A DNA stretch of 64,000 bases. Origin: Bacteroidia bacterium (GTDB lineage: Bacteria; Bacteroidota; Bacteroidia; UKL13-3). Positions within the stretch are counted from its first letter, which is position 1. Each line of letters opens with the position of its first letter. A program made the position numbers and the translations under genes. The stretch covers positions 111,486 to 175,485 of the forward strand of contig JAGVLJ010000009.1 in assembly GCA_020049855.1 (NCBI GenBank). Direction: 5' to 3'. Shown in pieces: positions 52,956 through 60,017 of the stretch. The notes beneath the pieces were generated by a model that saw only the letters and a list, made by a program, of their open reading frames with translations, had not been told where the DNA came from and made no database searches.

Positions 52956-53297
52956 TTTTGTTCTATACGTGGTAAACAGTTAAACGAACTTTTTGTTTAG
53001 TTAAATTTTTGTTTACCTCAACAAAAAGAAACACTTGTTTACAAATATGAATTAAATACGGTGTAGAACAATGCAACATATTTTAACTCGCTATATTTAA
53101 GGTCGTTTAAAGATATATTCCGTCTAATGTTCTCAGTTATTTCTCGGTTGTATAACTCAATCAAAAATTACAATCCTCTGTTTACTAAGCTAATTTGAAT
53201 AATGTTTAATTTTATGATAAAATAATTAAACAATATTTTGCACTATTAATATAATGTAGTAATTTTGTTTATTATTTTATATATAAATATAAACAAA
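52956..53297. other. Regulatory region upstream of the carotenoid operon
   Basis: A 342-base A/T-rich divergent promoter region between the PTPS gene and the sigma factor gene. The heptamer TTGTTTA occurs as direct repeats at 52993, 53009 and 53035, and again at 53266; its reverse complement TAAACAA occurs at 53228 and 53290. This suggests a regulator with several sites. The sigma-gene promoter and the inverted repeat at 53262 are described separately. Confidence 0.5.
53237..53267 (+). promoter_or_regulatory. Promoter of the carotenoid operon
   Basis: TTTG at 53237-53240 and TAATTTTG at 53260-53267 are 19 bases apart, an exact fit to the Bacteroidota -33/-7 consensus (TTTG, N19, TAnnTTTG). 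Transcription should begin at about 53271-53275, leaving a leader of about 25 bases before the ATG at 53298. Confidence 0.7.
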
Positions 53298-53299
53298 AT
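53262..53299. promoter_or_regulatory. Perfect inverted repeat over promoter and start codon
   Basis: ATTTTGTTTAT at 53262-53272 and ATAAACAAAAT at 53289-53299 are perfect reverse complements separated by 16 bases. The left arm covers the end of the -7 box and the probable start site; the right arm ends inside the sigma gene ATG. The layout is that of an operator for a dimeric repressor or light/stress regulator. As the left arm is largely upstream of transcription start, an RNA hairpin is less likely. Confidence 0.6.
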
Positions 53300-53825
53300 G
53301 ACAACAATTGAATTTTCAAAAGTAGTGACAAATGAACGCAGTGCGTTGCGTAATTACGCTTATCAACTTACCAGAGACTTAAATGATACGCATGATTTGG
53401 TTCAGGAAACTATGTTGAAGGCATTTAGCAATAAGGAAAAGTTTCAGGACGGCACCAATATTAAAGGATGGCTATATACAATTATGAAAAATAGTTTTAT
53501 AAATAACTACCGGAAACTGATGAAACGTGCTGCTATGCTAAGTGCTTCTGAAAATGCGTACCTGTTGGACTCATTTTCTCCAGCCACCCTTAACACTGGT
53601 GAAGATAGGTTTATGATGAAAGATTTGAAAACCGCTGTTGATTCATTGCCGGAAGATTTACGAAAAACTTTCCTGTTAAATTTTAAGGGGTTTAAGTATC
53701 ATGAAATAGCCGAAATCCTCATAATTCCGATAGGTACAGTTAAAACAAGAATTTTCATGGCTCGTAAAATACTTCGTTCTCAACTAAAGGCCTACGGTGA
53801 GGCTTATGGGTTAAGGGAGAATTAG
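53298..53825 (+). CDS. ECF-type RNA polymerase sigma factor
   Basis: A 175-residue sigma-70 family factor with region 2 (LRNYAYQLTRDLNDTHDLVQETMLKAF) and region 4 (LPEDLRKTFLLNFKGFKYHEIAEILIIPIGTVKTRIFMARKIL), which bind -10 and -35 promoter elements. The frame is open from 53265, but the ATG at 53298 (MTTIEFSKVV) is the real start. No anti-sigma factor is adjacent. It is the first gene of the carotenoid operon, one base before crtI, so it probably turns on its own operon or other stress genes. Confidence 0.92.
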   Translation: MTTIEFSKVVTNERSALRNYAYQLTRDLNDTHDLVQETMLKAFSNKEKFQDGTNIKGWLYTIMKNSFINNYRKLMKRAAMLSASENAYLLDSFSPATLNTGEDRFMMKDLKTAVDSLPEDLRKTFLLNFKGFKYHEIAEILIIPIGTVKTRIFMARKILRSQLKAYGEAYGLREN

Positions 53826-53826
53826 C

Positions 53827-55305
53827 ATGTTAAAGAAAAAATCTATTGTGATAGGTTTAGGTTTTGCCGGGTTGTCTTCGGCTTGCCACCTCGCTTTTGC
53901 GGGATATGAAGTAACCATACTCGAAAAAAATAATGAGGCTGGTGGCAGAGCCAGGGTATTCGCAGACCAAGGTTTTGTTTTTGATATGGGGCCAAGTTGG
54001 TATTGGATGCCTGAGGTATTCGAGAAATTTTTCAGTTCCTTCGGTAAAAAAGTTTCCGATTTCTATCAGTTGAAAAGGCTTGATCCTTCCTACAGAATTT
54101 ATTGGGGGAAAGAAGATTTTTGGGATGTTCCAGCTTCATTTCAGGAACTACTTCATCTGTTTGAAAATGAAGAAATGGGAGCTGGGAATAAATTAATCAG
54201 TTACCTGCATCAGGCAGAATATAAGTATAAAACTGGCGTGGATGATTTGGTTTACCGACCAGGGTTATCAATTCGAGAGTTTCTTGACTTTCGCTTCTTA
54301 ACGGGTGCGCTAAAACTTGATGTATTTACATCCATGCAAAAGCACATACAAAAATTTTTTAAGAGTGAAAAGTTAAGACGGCTGATGGAATTTCCTATTC
54401 TTTTTTTAGGTGCTACGGCTGAAAATACTCCTGCACTTTACAGCCTGATGAACTATGCAGATATCTGTTTGGGTACTTGGTATCCTATGGGTGGTATGCA
54501 TCAAATTATTGTGTCTATGAAGCAAGTTGCTATGGAACTGGGAGTAGATTTTAAATTTAATGAGGAAGTAAATCAGATTGCCGTTAATGGTAAAAGGTTG
54601 ATTACCGGTGTTAGTACCGCCAACGCATTTTATAAAGCCGATGTGGTAATAGCTTCTGCCGACTACCGGCATATTGATCAGGAAGTAGTACCTGAACACT
54701 TGCGTTCGTATTCTCCGGCCTATTGGGATAAACGTATTCTGGCTCCGTCAAGTCTCATTTTTTACTTGGGGGTCAATAAAAAGCTTAAAGGACTACAACA
54801 TCATAATTTGTTTTTTGACGAGAACTTTAATGGCCATGCTCATGAGATTTATACCAACCCTCAATGGCCCAATAAGCCATTGTTTTATGTGAGTTGTCCT
54901 TCGGTTACTGATCCGGGTGTAGCTCCGGCTGGTAGCGAAAATCTATTTGTATTGATTCCGGTAGCTCCGGATTTAGAGGATACGGAAGAAACGCGGGAAT
55001 TTTATTACGATCTTGTAATGAAAAGGCTGGAGCAACTTACAGGTCAATCCATACGGGAGCATGTATTGTTTAAAAGAAGTTATGCCCACAAAGATTTTAT
55101 AAAGGACTACCATTCGTTTAAAGGAAATGCGTATGGTTTGGCCAATACCCTAAATCAAACAGCTATTCTTAAGCCTTCCATTCGAAGCAAAAAAATAAAA
55201 AATCTGTTTTATGCAGGGCAGTTAACGGTTCCGGGTCCCGGTGTTCCTCCGTCACTTATATCAGGTAAAGTGGTAGCTGATCTCATTTCTAAAACTATTC
55301 ATTGA
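53827..55305 (+). CDS. crtI: Phytoene desaturase
   Basis: Converts phytoene to lycopene through FAD-linked desaturations. The N-terminal FAD fold shows GLGFAG at residues 10-15 and EKNNEAGGRARVF; the C-terminal half has the carotenoid-desaturase signature region ending NLFYAGQLTVPGPGVPPSLISGKVVAD. The 492-residue length fits CrtI. It follows the sigma gene by one base and precedes crtB by 11 bases. The desaturase group is firm; whether it stops at neurosporene or lycopene cannot be read from the sequence. Confidence 0.93.
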   Translation: MLKKKSIVIGLGFAGLSSACHLAFAGYEVTILEKNNEAGGRARVFADQGFVFDMGPSWYWMPEVFEKFFSSFGKKVSDFYQLKRLDPSYRIYWGKEDFWDVPASFQELLHLFENEEMGAGNKLISYLHQAEYKYKTGVDDLVYRPGLSIREFLDFRFLTGALKLDVFTSMQKHIQKFFKSEKLRRLMEFPILFLGATAENTPALYSLMNYADICLGTWYPMGGMHQIIVSMKQVAMELGVDFKFNEEVNQIAVNGKRLITGVSTANAFYKADVVIASADYRHIDQEVVPEHLRSYSPAYWDKRILAPSSLIFYLGVNKKLKGLQHHNLFFDENFNGHAHEIYTNPQWPNKPLFYVSCPSVTDPGVAPAGSENLFVLIPVAPDLEDTEETREFYYDLVMKRLEQLTGQSIREHVLFKRSYAHKDFIKDYHSFKGNAYGLANTLNQTAILKPSIRSKKIKNLFYAGQLTVPGPGVPPSLISGKVVADLISKTIH

Positions 55306-55316
55306 AGAACAACATT

Positions 55317-56171
55317 ATGAAATTAATAGAGCATATGAATTTATTTGATAAGGTATGTGCCGATTGCAGCCACCTTATCACACGCAGCTACACTACTTCA
55401 TTTAGTCTGGGAATTCTTTCATTCAATAAAAAATTCAGAACCCCTATCCGAAATATCTACGGATTTGTTCGCTTTGCAGATGAAATTGTAGATACGTTTC
55501 ATGCACATGATAAAGTTAAGCTGCTAGCTGAATTTAAAACAGAAACCTATAAAGCAATTGAACAACGTATAAGCCTTAATCCGGTATTACACTCTTTTCA
55601 AAAAGTGGTTCATGAATATAAGATTCCTCACCACCTTATTGATGCTTTCTTACACAGCATGGAAATGGATTTAACCCATGAAAGGTATAAGCAGGATGAG
55701 TATGACAAATATATTTTTGGGTCTGCCGAGGTGGTTGGGTTAATGTGCTTACGGGTTTTTTGCGAAGGAGATCAAGAAAAATATAATTTGCTTGAGAAGC
55801 CGGCCAAAAGACTCGGAGCTGCCTTTCAAAAAATAAATTTTTTGCGCGATTTGAAAAGTGACTATTGGGACAGGGGAAGAATTTACTTTCCCTCTGTAAA
55901 AACGGATGGAGTATTTGATAAGGAAATGAAACTGGCCATTGAACAAGATATTGAATCAGATTTTAAAGAATCGCTTAAAGGAATAAAGCAATTGCCTGAT
56001 GGATGCCGGTTCGGAGTTTACATCGCTTACATTTATTTTTACGGTCTTCTCAAAAAAATTAACCGGATGGATCCACAGGTTATATTAAACAAGCGGGTGA
56101 GTGTTTCAAAACCTGCAAAAGTTTACCTTTTTACCGTATCGTATTTTCGTTATCAGTTTAACCTACTCTAA
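55317..56171 (+). CDS. crtB: Phytoene synthase
   Basis: Joins two GGPP molecules into phytoene. Both Asp-rich motifs are present: DEIVD (residues 55-59) and DLKSD in FLRDLKSDYWDRGRIYFP. The frame is open from a TTG at 55302, but ATG at 55317 is preferred. At 284 residues it is complete. Its stop codon overlaps the next gene's ATG by one base (TAATG). No GGPP synthase gene (crtE) occurs in the window. Confidence 0.93.
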   Translation: MKLIEHMNLFDKVCADCSHLITRSYTTSFSLGILSFNKKFRTPIRNIYGFVRFADEIVDTFHAHDKVKLLAEFKTETYKAIEQRISLNPVLHSFQKVVHEYKIPHHLIDAFLHSMEMDLTHERYKQDEYDKYIFGSAEVVGLMCLRVFCEGDQEKYNLLEKPAKRLGAAFQKINFLRDLKSDYWDRGRIYFPSVKTDGVFDKEMKLAIEQDIESDFKESLKGIKQLPDGCRFGVYIAYIYFYGLLKKINRMDPQVILNKRVSVSKPAKVYLFTVSYFRYQFNLL

Positions 56172-56716
56172 TGAAATTTAAGTTAACAGGGATTTTTCTC
56201 GCGGCATCTATACTAGTATTTGCTATAGGAGATGAGATGGATTCAACTGCGCTTAGAACGGAGTATTACTATTGTGTTAGCAACCCAACCAAGACAGATG
56301 TTCTTTACAACAGGCTTCTGTTGATGAATTCTGATAAGGCAATTATTACAGGATATATAGGGGCACTAGAGGCATTAAAAGCCAAGCACGCCTGGAATCC
56401 ATATGCAAAGTTGGATTACCTTGATAAGGCGGAAGTAACATTTGCTAAAGCTATTGCTTCCGACCCGCAAAATATAGAGATTCGTTTTTTGAGATATACG
56501 GTAGAGTATTATGTCCCGGCATTTCTTGGTTATGGAGATCATATTGCAGAAGATAAACGGGTAATTATTCAAAATATCAAGGCTTGCAAATACTCAAAAA
56601 ATGACAAATTTCTTATCGGGCATATTATACATTTCTTTGAGGAGAAGAAAGAATGTACCGCAGCTGACTTAACCTTGATGTATTTGGCATTAAAACAATG
56701 TACACCTACTTACTGA
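56171..56716 (+). CDS. Unknown secreted protein in the carotenoid operon
   Basis: A 181-residue protein with a signal peptide (MKFKLTGIFLAASILVFAIG). The rest is helical-looking, with TPR-like phrases (YLDKAEVTFAKAIASDPQNIEIRFLRYTVEYYVP) and a few cysteines, including CKYSK and KECTAADLTL near the end. It is not an enzyme family I recognise. It lies between crtB and the cyclase gene, overlapping crtB by one base and the cyclase gene by 19 bases, so it must be made with them. My memory is that similar genes occur in other Bacteroidota carotenoid clusters. Possible roles are carotenoid transport or envelope insertion, which is speculation. Confidence 0.7.
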   Translation: MKFKLTGIFLAASILVFAIGDEMDSTALRTEYYYCVSNPTKTDVLYNRLLLMNSDKAIITGYIGALEALKAKHAWNPYAKLDYLDKAEVTFAKAIASDPQNIEIRFLRYTVEYYVPAFLGYGDHIAEDKRVIIQNIKACKYSKNDKFLIGHIIHFFEEKKECTAADLTLMYLALKQCTPTY

Positions 56717-57396
56717 TCAATATAGCCACTGTTTTTTTTCCACTGCTGTTCTCGTTCGAAAAGAAAATGAGGTTTATGAGGCAATGGAAATTTTTATTTC
56801 CGGCACTTATTGTAACAGCAGTTTTTTTTATTGGGTGGGATGCCCTTTTTACTTATTGGAGAGTGTGGAGTTTTAATGATAAGTATGTAATGGGGTTCTA
56901 TTTGTTAAACCTACCCATTGAGGAGTGCCTCTTTTTTGTAACTGTTCCGTTTGCCTGTGTATTTATTTATGAAGTACTGCGTTTTTACTTTAAAAAGGAT
57001 TACTTCAAAAGTATAGCATTACCCATTGGTTGGTTTGTAGCATTTGTATTAGCGGGTTTGGCGTTTACCCACACCCAATACCTGTACACTTCGGTTAGTT
57101 CACTCGTGGCTTGCTTTTTTATACTATGGAATCAGGTATTTTTTCGCAAATTATGGTTGGGGTATTTTTGGGTAACCTACTTAGTTTGCCTGATACCTTT
57201 CTTTATTGTAAACGGAATACTTACTTCATTGCCCGTTGTGGTTTATACAAATGGGTTTAATTTAGGGATTCGGGTATTTAGTATTCCGGTAGAAGATTTT
57301 ATTTACCAGTTTGATTTAATGATGTTACTTATTTCCATTTATGAATGGTGTAAAGGTTTTGAAAAAGGGCGGCCTTTAAACTTTATACAGTCATGA
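56698..57396 (+). CDS. crtY: Lycopene beta-cyclase, CrtYcd type
   Basis: A 232-residue membrane protein with about seven helices that closes both ends of lycopene to give beta-carotene. It carries both copies of the heterodimeric-cyclase motif: PIEE at 73-76 and PVED at 197-200, each followed by hydrophobic residues. This fits the fused CrtYc-CrtYd domain proteins of Bacteroidota and archaea and differs from the soluble FAD CrtY. It overlaps the preceding gene by 19 bases and the acyltransferase gene by four. Confidence 0.88.
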   Translation: MYTYLLINIATVFFPLLFSFEKKMRFMRQWKFLFPALIVTAVFFIGWDALFTYWRVWSFNDKYVMGFYLLNLPIEECLFFVTVPFACVFIYEVLRFYFKKDYFKSIALPIGWFVAFVLAGLAFTHTQYLYTSVSSLVACFFILWNQVFFRKLWLGYFWVTYLVCLIPFFIVNGILTSLPVVVYTNGFNLGIRVFSIPVEDFIYQFDLMMLLISIYEWCKGFEKGRPLNFIQS

Positions 57397-58001
57397 TTAA
57401 AGCTTCGCATACTACATGGGCACAAATTATTTTTGATGTTTACCTTTCGGCACTATTTAAAAGGCATTTTCACCAATTGAAATTAGTATCCAATCAGGTT
57501 TCCATAAAGGAGCATACCAGTGTGTTGCTTTTGGCCAATCATTTCAGCTGGTGGGACGGTTTTTTTTGGTATTATGTAAATAAAATTTTCTGGAGAAAAA
57601 AATTTCACATCATGATGCTGGAGGAACAATTGAAACGCTATTGGTTTTTCAGATTTCTCGGTGCTTTTTCTGTTCGTAAAAACTCGCGGTCGGTTTTGGA
57701 ATCGTTTGCATATGCTTCCACATTACTGGAGAATCCCAATAACCTGGTTTTACTATTTCCTCAAGGCGAAATACAGCCCGCTTGTATCGAAAGAATTAAG
57801 TTTGAACGTGGAATTGAACTTTTGAAATTAAATCGGGAATCAGCTATTCAATTAGTGTTTGGATATGCGCATACCGAGTATGGATCGAACCCTAAACCTG
57901 CAGTGCATTTTTTTATCCGGCCCACTAATGAAAATACCGTTTCTGAAATGGAACGCACCTATAACCTCTTCCGAAGGGAATGTATTGGTCAATTGCCTTA
58001 A
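57393..58001 (+). CDS. PlsC-like acyltransferase of the carotenoid operon
   Basis: A 202-residue acyltransferase of the 1-acylglycerol-3-phosphate type. The NHFSWWD motif at 49-55 holds the HX4D catalytic pair (His50, Asp55). A second motif is FPQGEIQPA where the lipid-acyl enzymes usually have FPEGT. In staphyloxanthin synthesis an acyltransferase adds a fatty acid to a carotenoid glycoside, so a carotenoid-modifying role is possible here. It is the last gene of the operon, overlapping the cyclase gene by four bases, and its TAA shares TTAA with the convergent DUF502 gene's stop. Confidence 0.8.
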   Translation: MIKASHTTWAQIIFDVYLSALFKRHFHQLKLVSNQVSIKEHTSVLLLANHFSWWDGFFWYYVNKIFWRKKFHIMMLEEQLKRYWFFRFLGAFSVRKNSRSVLESFAYASTLLENPNNLVLLFPQGEIQPACIERIKFERGIELLKLNRESAIQLVFGYAHTEYGSNPKPAVHFFIRPTNENTVSEMERTYNLFRRECIGQLP

Positions 58002-58597
58002 AGTTCGGTCACACCGCCCGAAACAATAAATTTCATCAATTCCCCCGAATTTCCTTTAATGGGTTTTACTTTTTCCTTAGGCACCAGGTACAATTCTCCG
58101 GTAAGCGCATAGGAGAGGGGAAAATAGACAGCTAAATATCCTTCAACCCCAATAGTGCTTAAATCTTTTTGCGTGATAAAACCAATTTTACATACCCCCG
58201 AACTGCTTACCTCAACCATTACCGGCTCGGTAAATTTTTTCTTATCGCCCACAAAAGCCTCTACAAAATCTTTAACCGATGTGTAAATAATTTTTATGAA
58301 CGGAATGCGGGACAATAAATCATCAAGCAGATCAAGAAGGTTGCTGAAAAAAAGTTTGCTTCCTACATAGCCAATAATGGTAACGGCCGACATGACAATA
58401 ATAACGCCCATGCCGGGGATATCAATTTTTATAATTTCATCTACTTTGGCATCAGCCCATAAAATGGTAGCACGCAATGCAAAAAAAGTAAGTGCCAGCG
58501 GCACCACAATTAGAAGCCCTTTCAGGAAATAATTAAATATAATCCTTACTCTGCTTTTTGCTTTGTGTTGCAGGTTTTGTTTTTCAAATAACATCAT
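57998..58597 (-). CDS. DUF502 membrane protein
   Basis: A 199-residue inner-membrane protein. Two N-terminal helices (YFLKGLLIVVPLALTFFALR and MGVIIVMSAVTIIGYVGSK) precede the family's conserved LLSRIPFIKIIYTSVKDFVEAFVGDKK and a C-terminal domain with VEVSSSGVCKIGFIT. The family is widespread in bacteria and is of unknown function. It overlaps purD by four bases, so the two are co-transcribed. Confidence 0.88.
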   Translation of the reverse strand: MMLFEKQNLQHKAKSRVRIIFNYFLKGLLIVVPLALTFFALRATILWADAKVDEIIKIDIPGMGVIIVMSAVTIIGYVGSKLFFSNLLDLLDDLLSRIPFIKIIYTSVKDFVEAFVGDKKKFTEPVMVEVSSSGVCKIGFITQKDLSTIGVEGYLAVYFPLSYALTGELYLVPKEKVKPIKGNSGELMKFIVSGGVTEL

Positions 58598-59883
58598 ACA
58601 TTTTTCTCTAAAAATTCAAATCCAATATCTTTTCTGTAGTATTTTCCTTCAAAGTTAATTCTTGTTGCGTTAGTCAAACTTTTTCCCAATGCTTCATTTA
58701 ACGAATCTCCGAATGAAGTAATAGCCATCACACGTCCTCCGTTAGTCACCACTTCACCATGCGTATTGATAGATGTGCCTGCATGAAATAAGATCGAATC
58801 CTTTACATCCTCCATACCAGTCATTAGTTTTCCTTTCTGGTAATCATTCGGGTAACCTCCCGAAACGAGCATTACTGTAGTGGCATATTGTTCCGCTATG
58901 ACTAAATCTACTTTAGTTAACTCGCCTTTCCCGCAAGCCAGCATCAGCTGCGCTACATCACTGGTAATTCTGGGTAGTACTACTTCTGTTTCCGGATCGC
59001 CCATTCGGCAGTTATACTCTATTACTTTTGGTTCTCCTTTATCGTTCATTAGTCCGATAAAAATAAATCCGGTGTACTGAATGCCTTCGTTTTTTAATCC
59101 GTTAATAGTTGGTAAAATGATATTTTTTTCCACCTTTTCCATAAAGGCCGCATCGGCAAAAGGAACAGGAGAAATAGCTCCCATACCTCCCGTATTTGGC
59201 CCTGTATCTTTTTCGCCTATACGTTTATAGTCTTTTGCTTCGGGAAGTATTTTGTAATGTTTCCCATCTGTCAGTACAAACACCGAGAGCTCAATTCCTG
59301 TAAGAAACTCTTCTATCAGCACTTTTTTGCTCGCCTCTCCAAACTTTGACTCTTTAATAAACGAATTAAACTCTGACAAAGCTTGCTCCTTTGTTTCACA
59401 AATCACTACCCCTTTTCCTGCTGCCAGTCCATCCGCTTTTAAAACAATTGGCAGCGAATGGTTCATCAGGTAATTTTCCCCTTCTTTGTATGTTTCAATA
59501 GTAAAGGTCGCTGCTTTAGCTGTGGGAATATGGTATTTCTGCATAAAGGCTTTAGAAAAGTCTTTACTTCCTTCCAGCTGAGCCCCTGCGGCATCTGGCC
59601 CCACAAACGGAATCGTTTTTAGTTGCGCATCTTTCTCAAAATAGTTTCTTATTCCGTTTACCAGAGGGTCTTCGGGCCCCACTATTACCAAACCTATTTG
59701 TTCCTTTTTACAAAAATCCCCCAGTTTATAAAATTCATTCACAGTAATTTGAATATTGGTTCCACATAAGGCGGTTCCGGCATTGCCGGGAGCAATAAAA
59801 AGTTTACTGCACAGGCTACTCTGTTTTAACTTAAAAGCAAATGCATGTTCGCGGCCTCCGGAGCCTATAAGCAATATTTTCAT
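58594..59883 (-). CDS. purD: Phosphoribosylamine-glycine ligase
   Basis: Second step of purine synthesis: forms glycinamide ribonucleotide from phosphoribosylamine, glycine and ATP. The ATP-grasp fold is clear in VLKADGLAAGKGVVICETK, GPNTGGMGAISPVP, EYNCRMGDPETEVVLPRI and the N-terminal MKILLIGSGGREHAFA. The 429-residue length is typical. It stands upstream of the DUF502 gene and diverges from secA, 134 bases apart. Confidence 0.97.
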   Translation of the reverse strand: MKILLIGSGGREHAFAFKLKQSSLCSKLFIAPGNAGTALCGTNIQITVNEFYKLGDFCKKEQIGLVIVGPEDPLVNGIRNYFEKDAQLKTIPFVGPDAAGAQLEGSKDFSKAFMQKYHIPTAKAATFTIETYKEGENYLMNHSLPIVLKADGLAAGKGVVICETKEQALSEFNSFIKESKFGEASKKVLIEEFLTGIELSVFVLTDGKHYKILPEAKDYKRIGEKDTGPNTGGMGAISPVPFADAAFMEKVEKNIILPTINGLKNEGIQYTGFIFIGLMNDKGEPKVIEYNCRMGDPETEVVLPRITSDVAQLMLACGKGELTKVDLVIAEQYATTVMLVSGGYPNDYQKGKLMTGMEDVKDSILFHAGTSINTHGEVVTNGGRVMAITSFGDSLNEALGKSLTNATRINFEGKYYRKDIGFEFLEKNV

Positions 59884-60017
59884 GACAAGTATGTTATGGT
59901 AAGGTTGTTGACAATTCTGCTATCCGAAGCAAAAGTAGCGATAGGCAGTGAAAGTATTTTTATATATTTTTACACCTTTGTTACGAATTTTAAAAAGAAG
60001 AATTACTGCCGTACACA

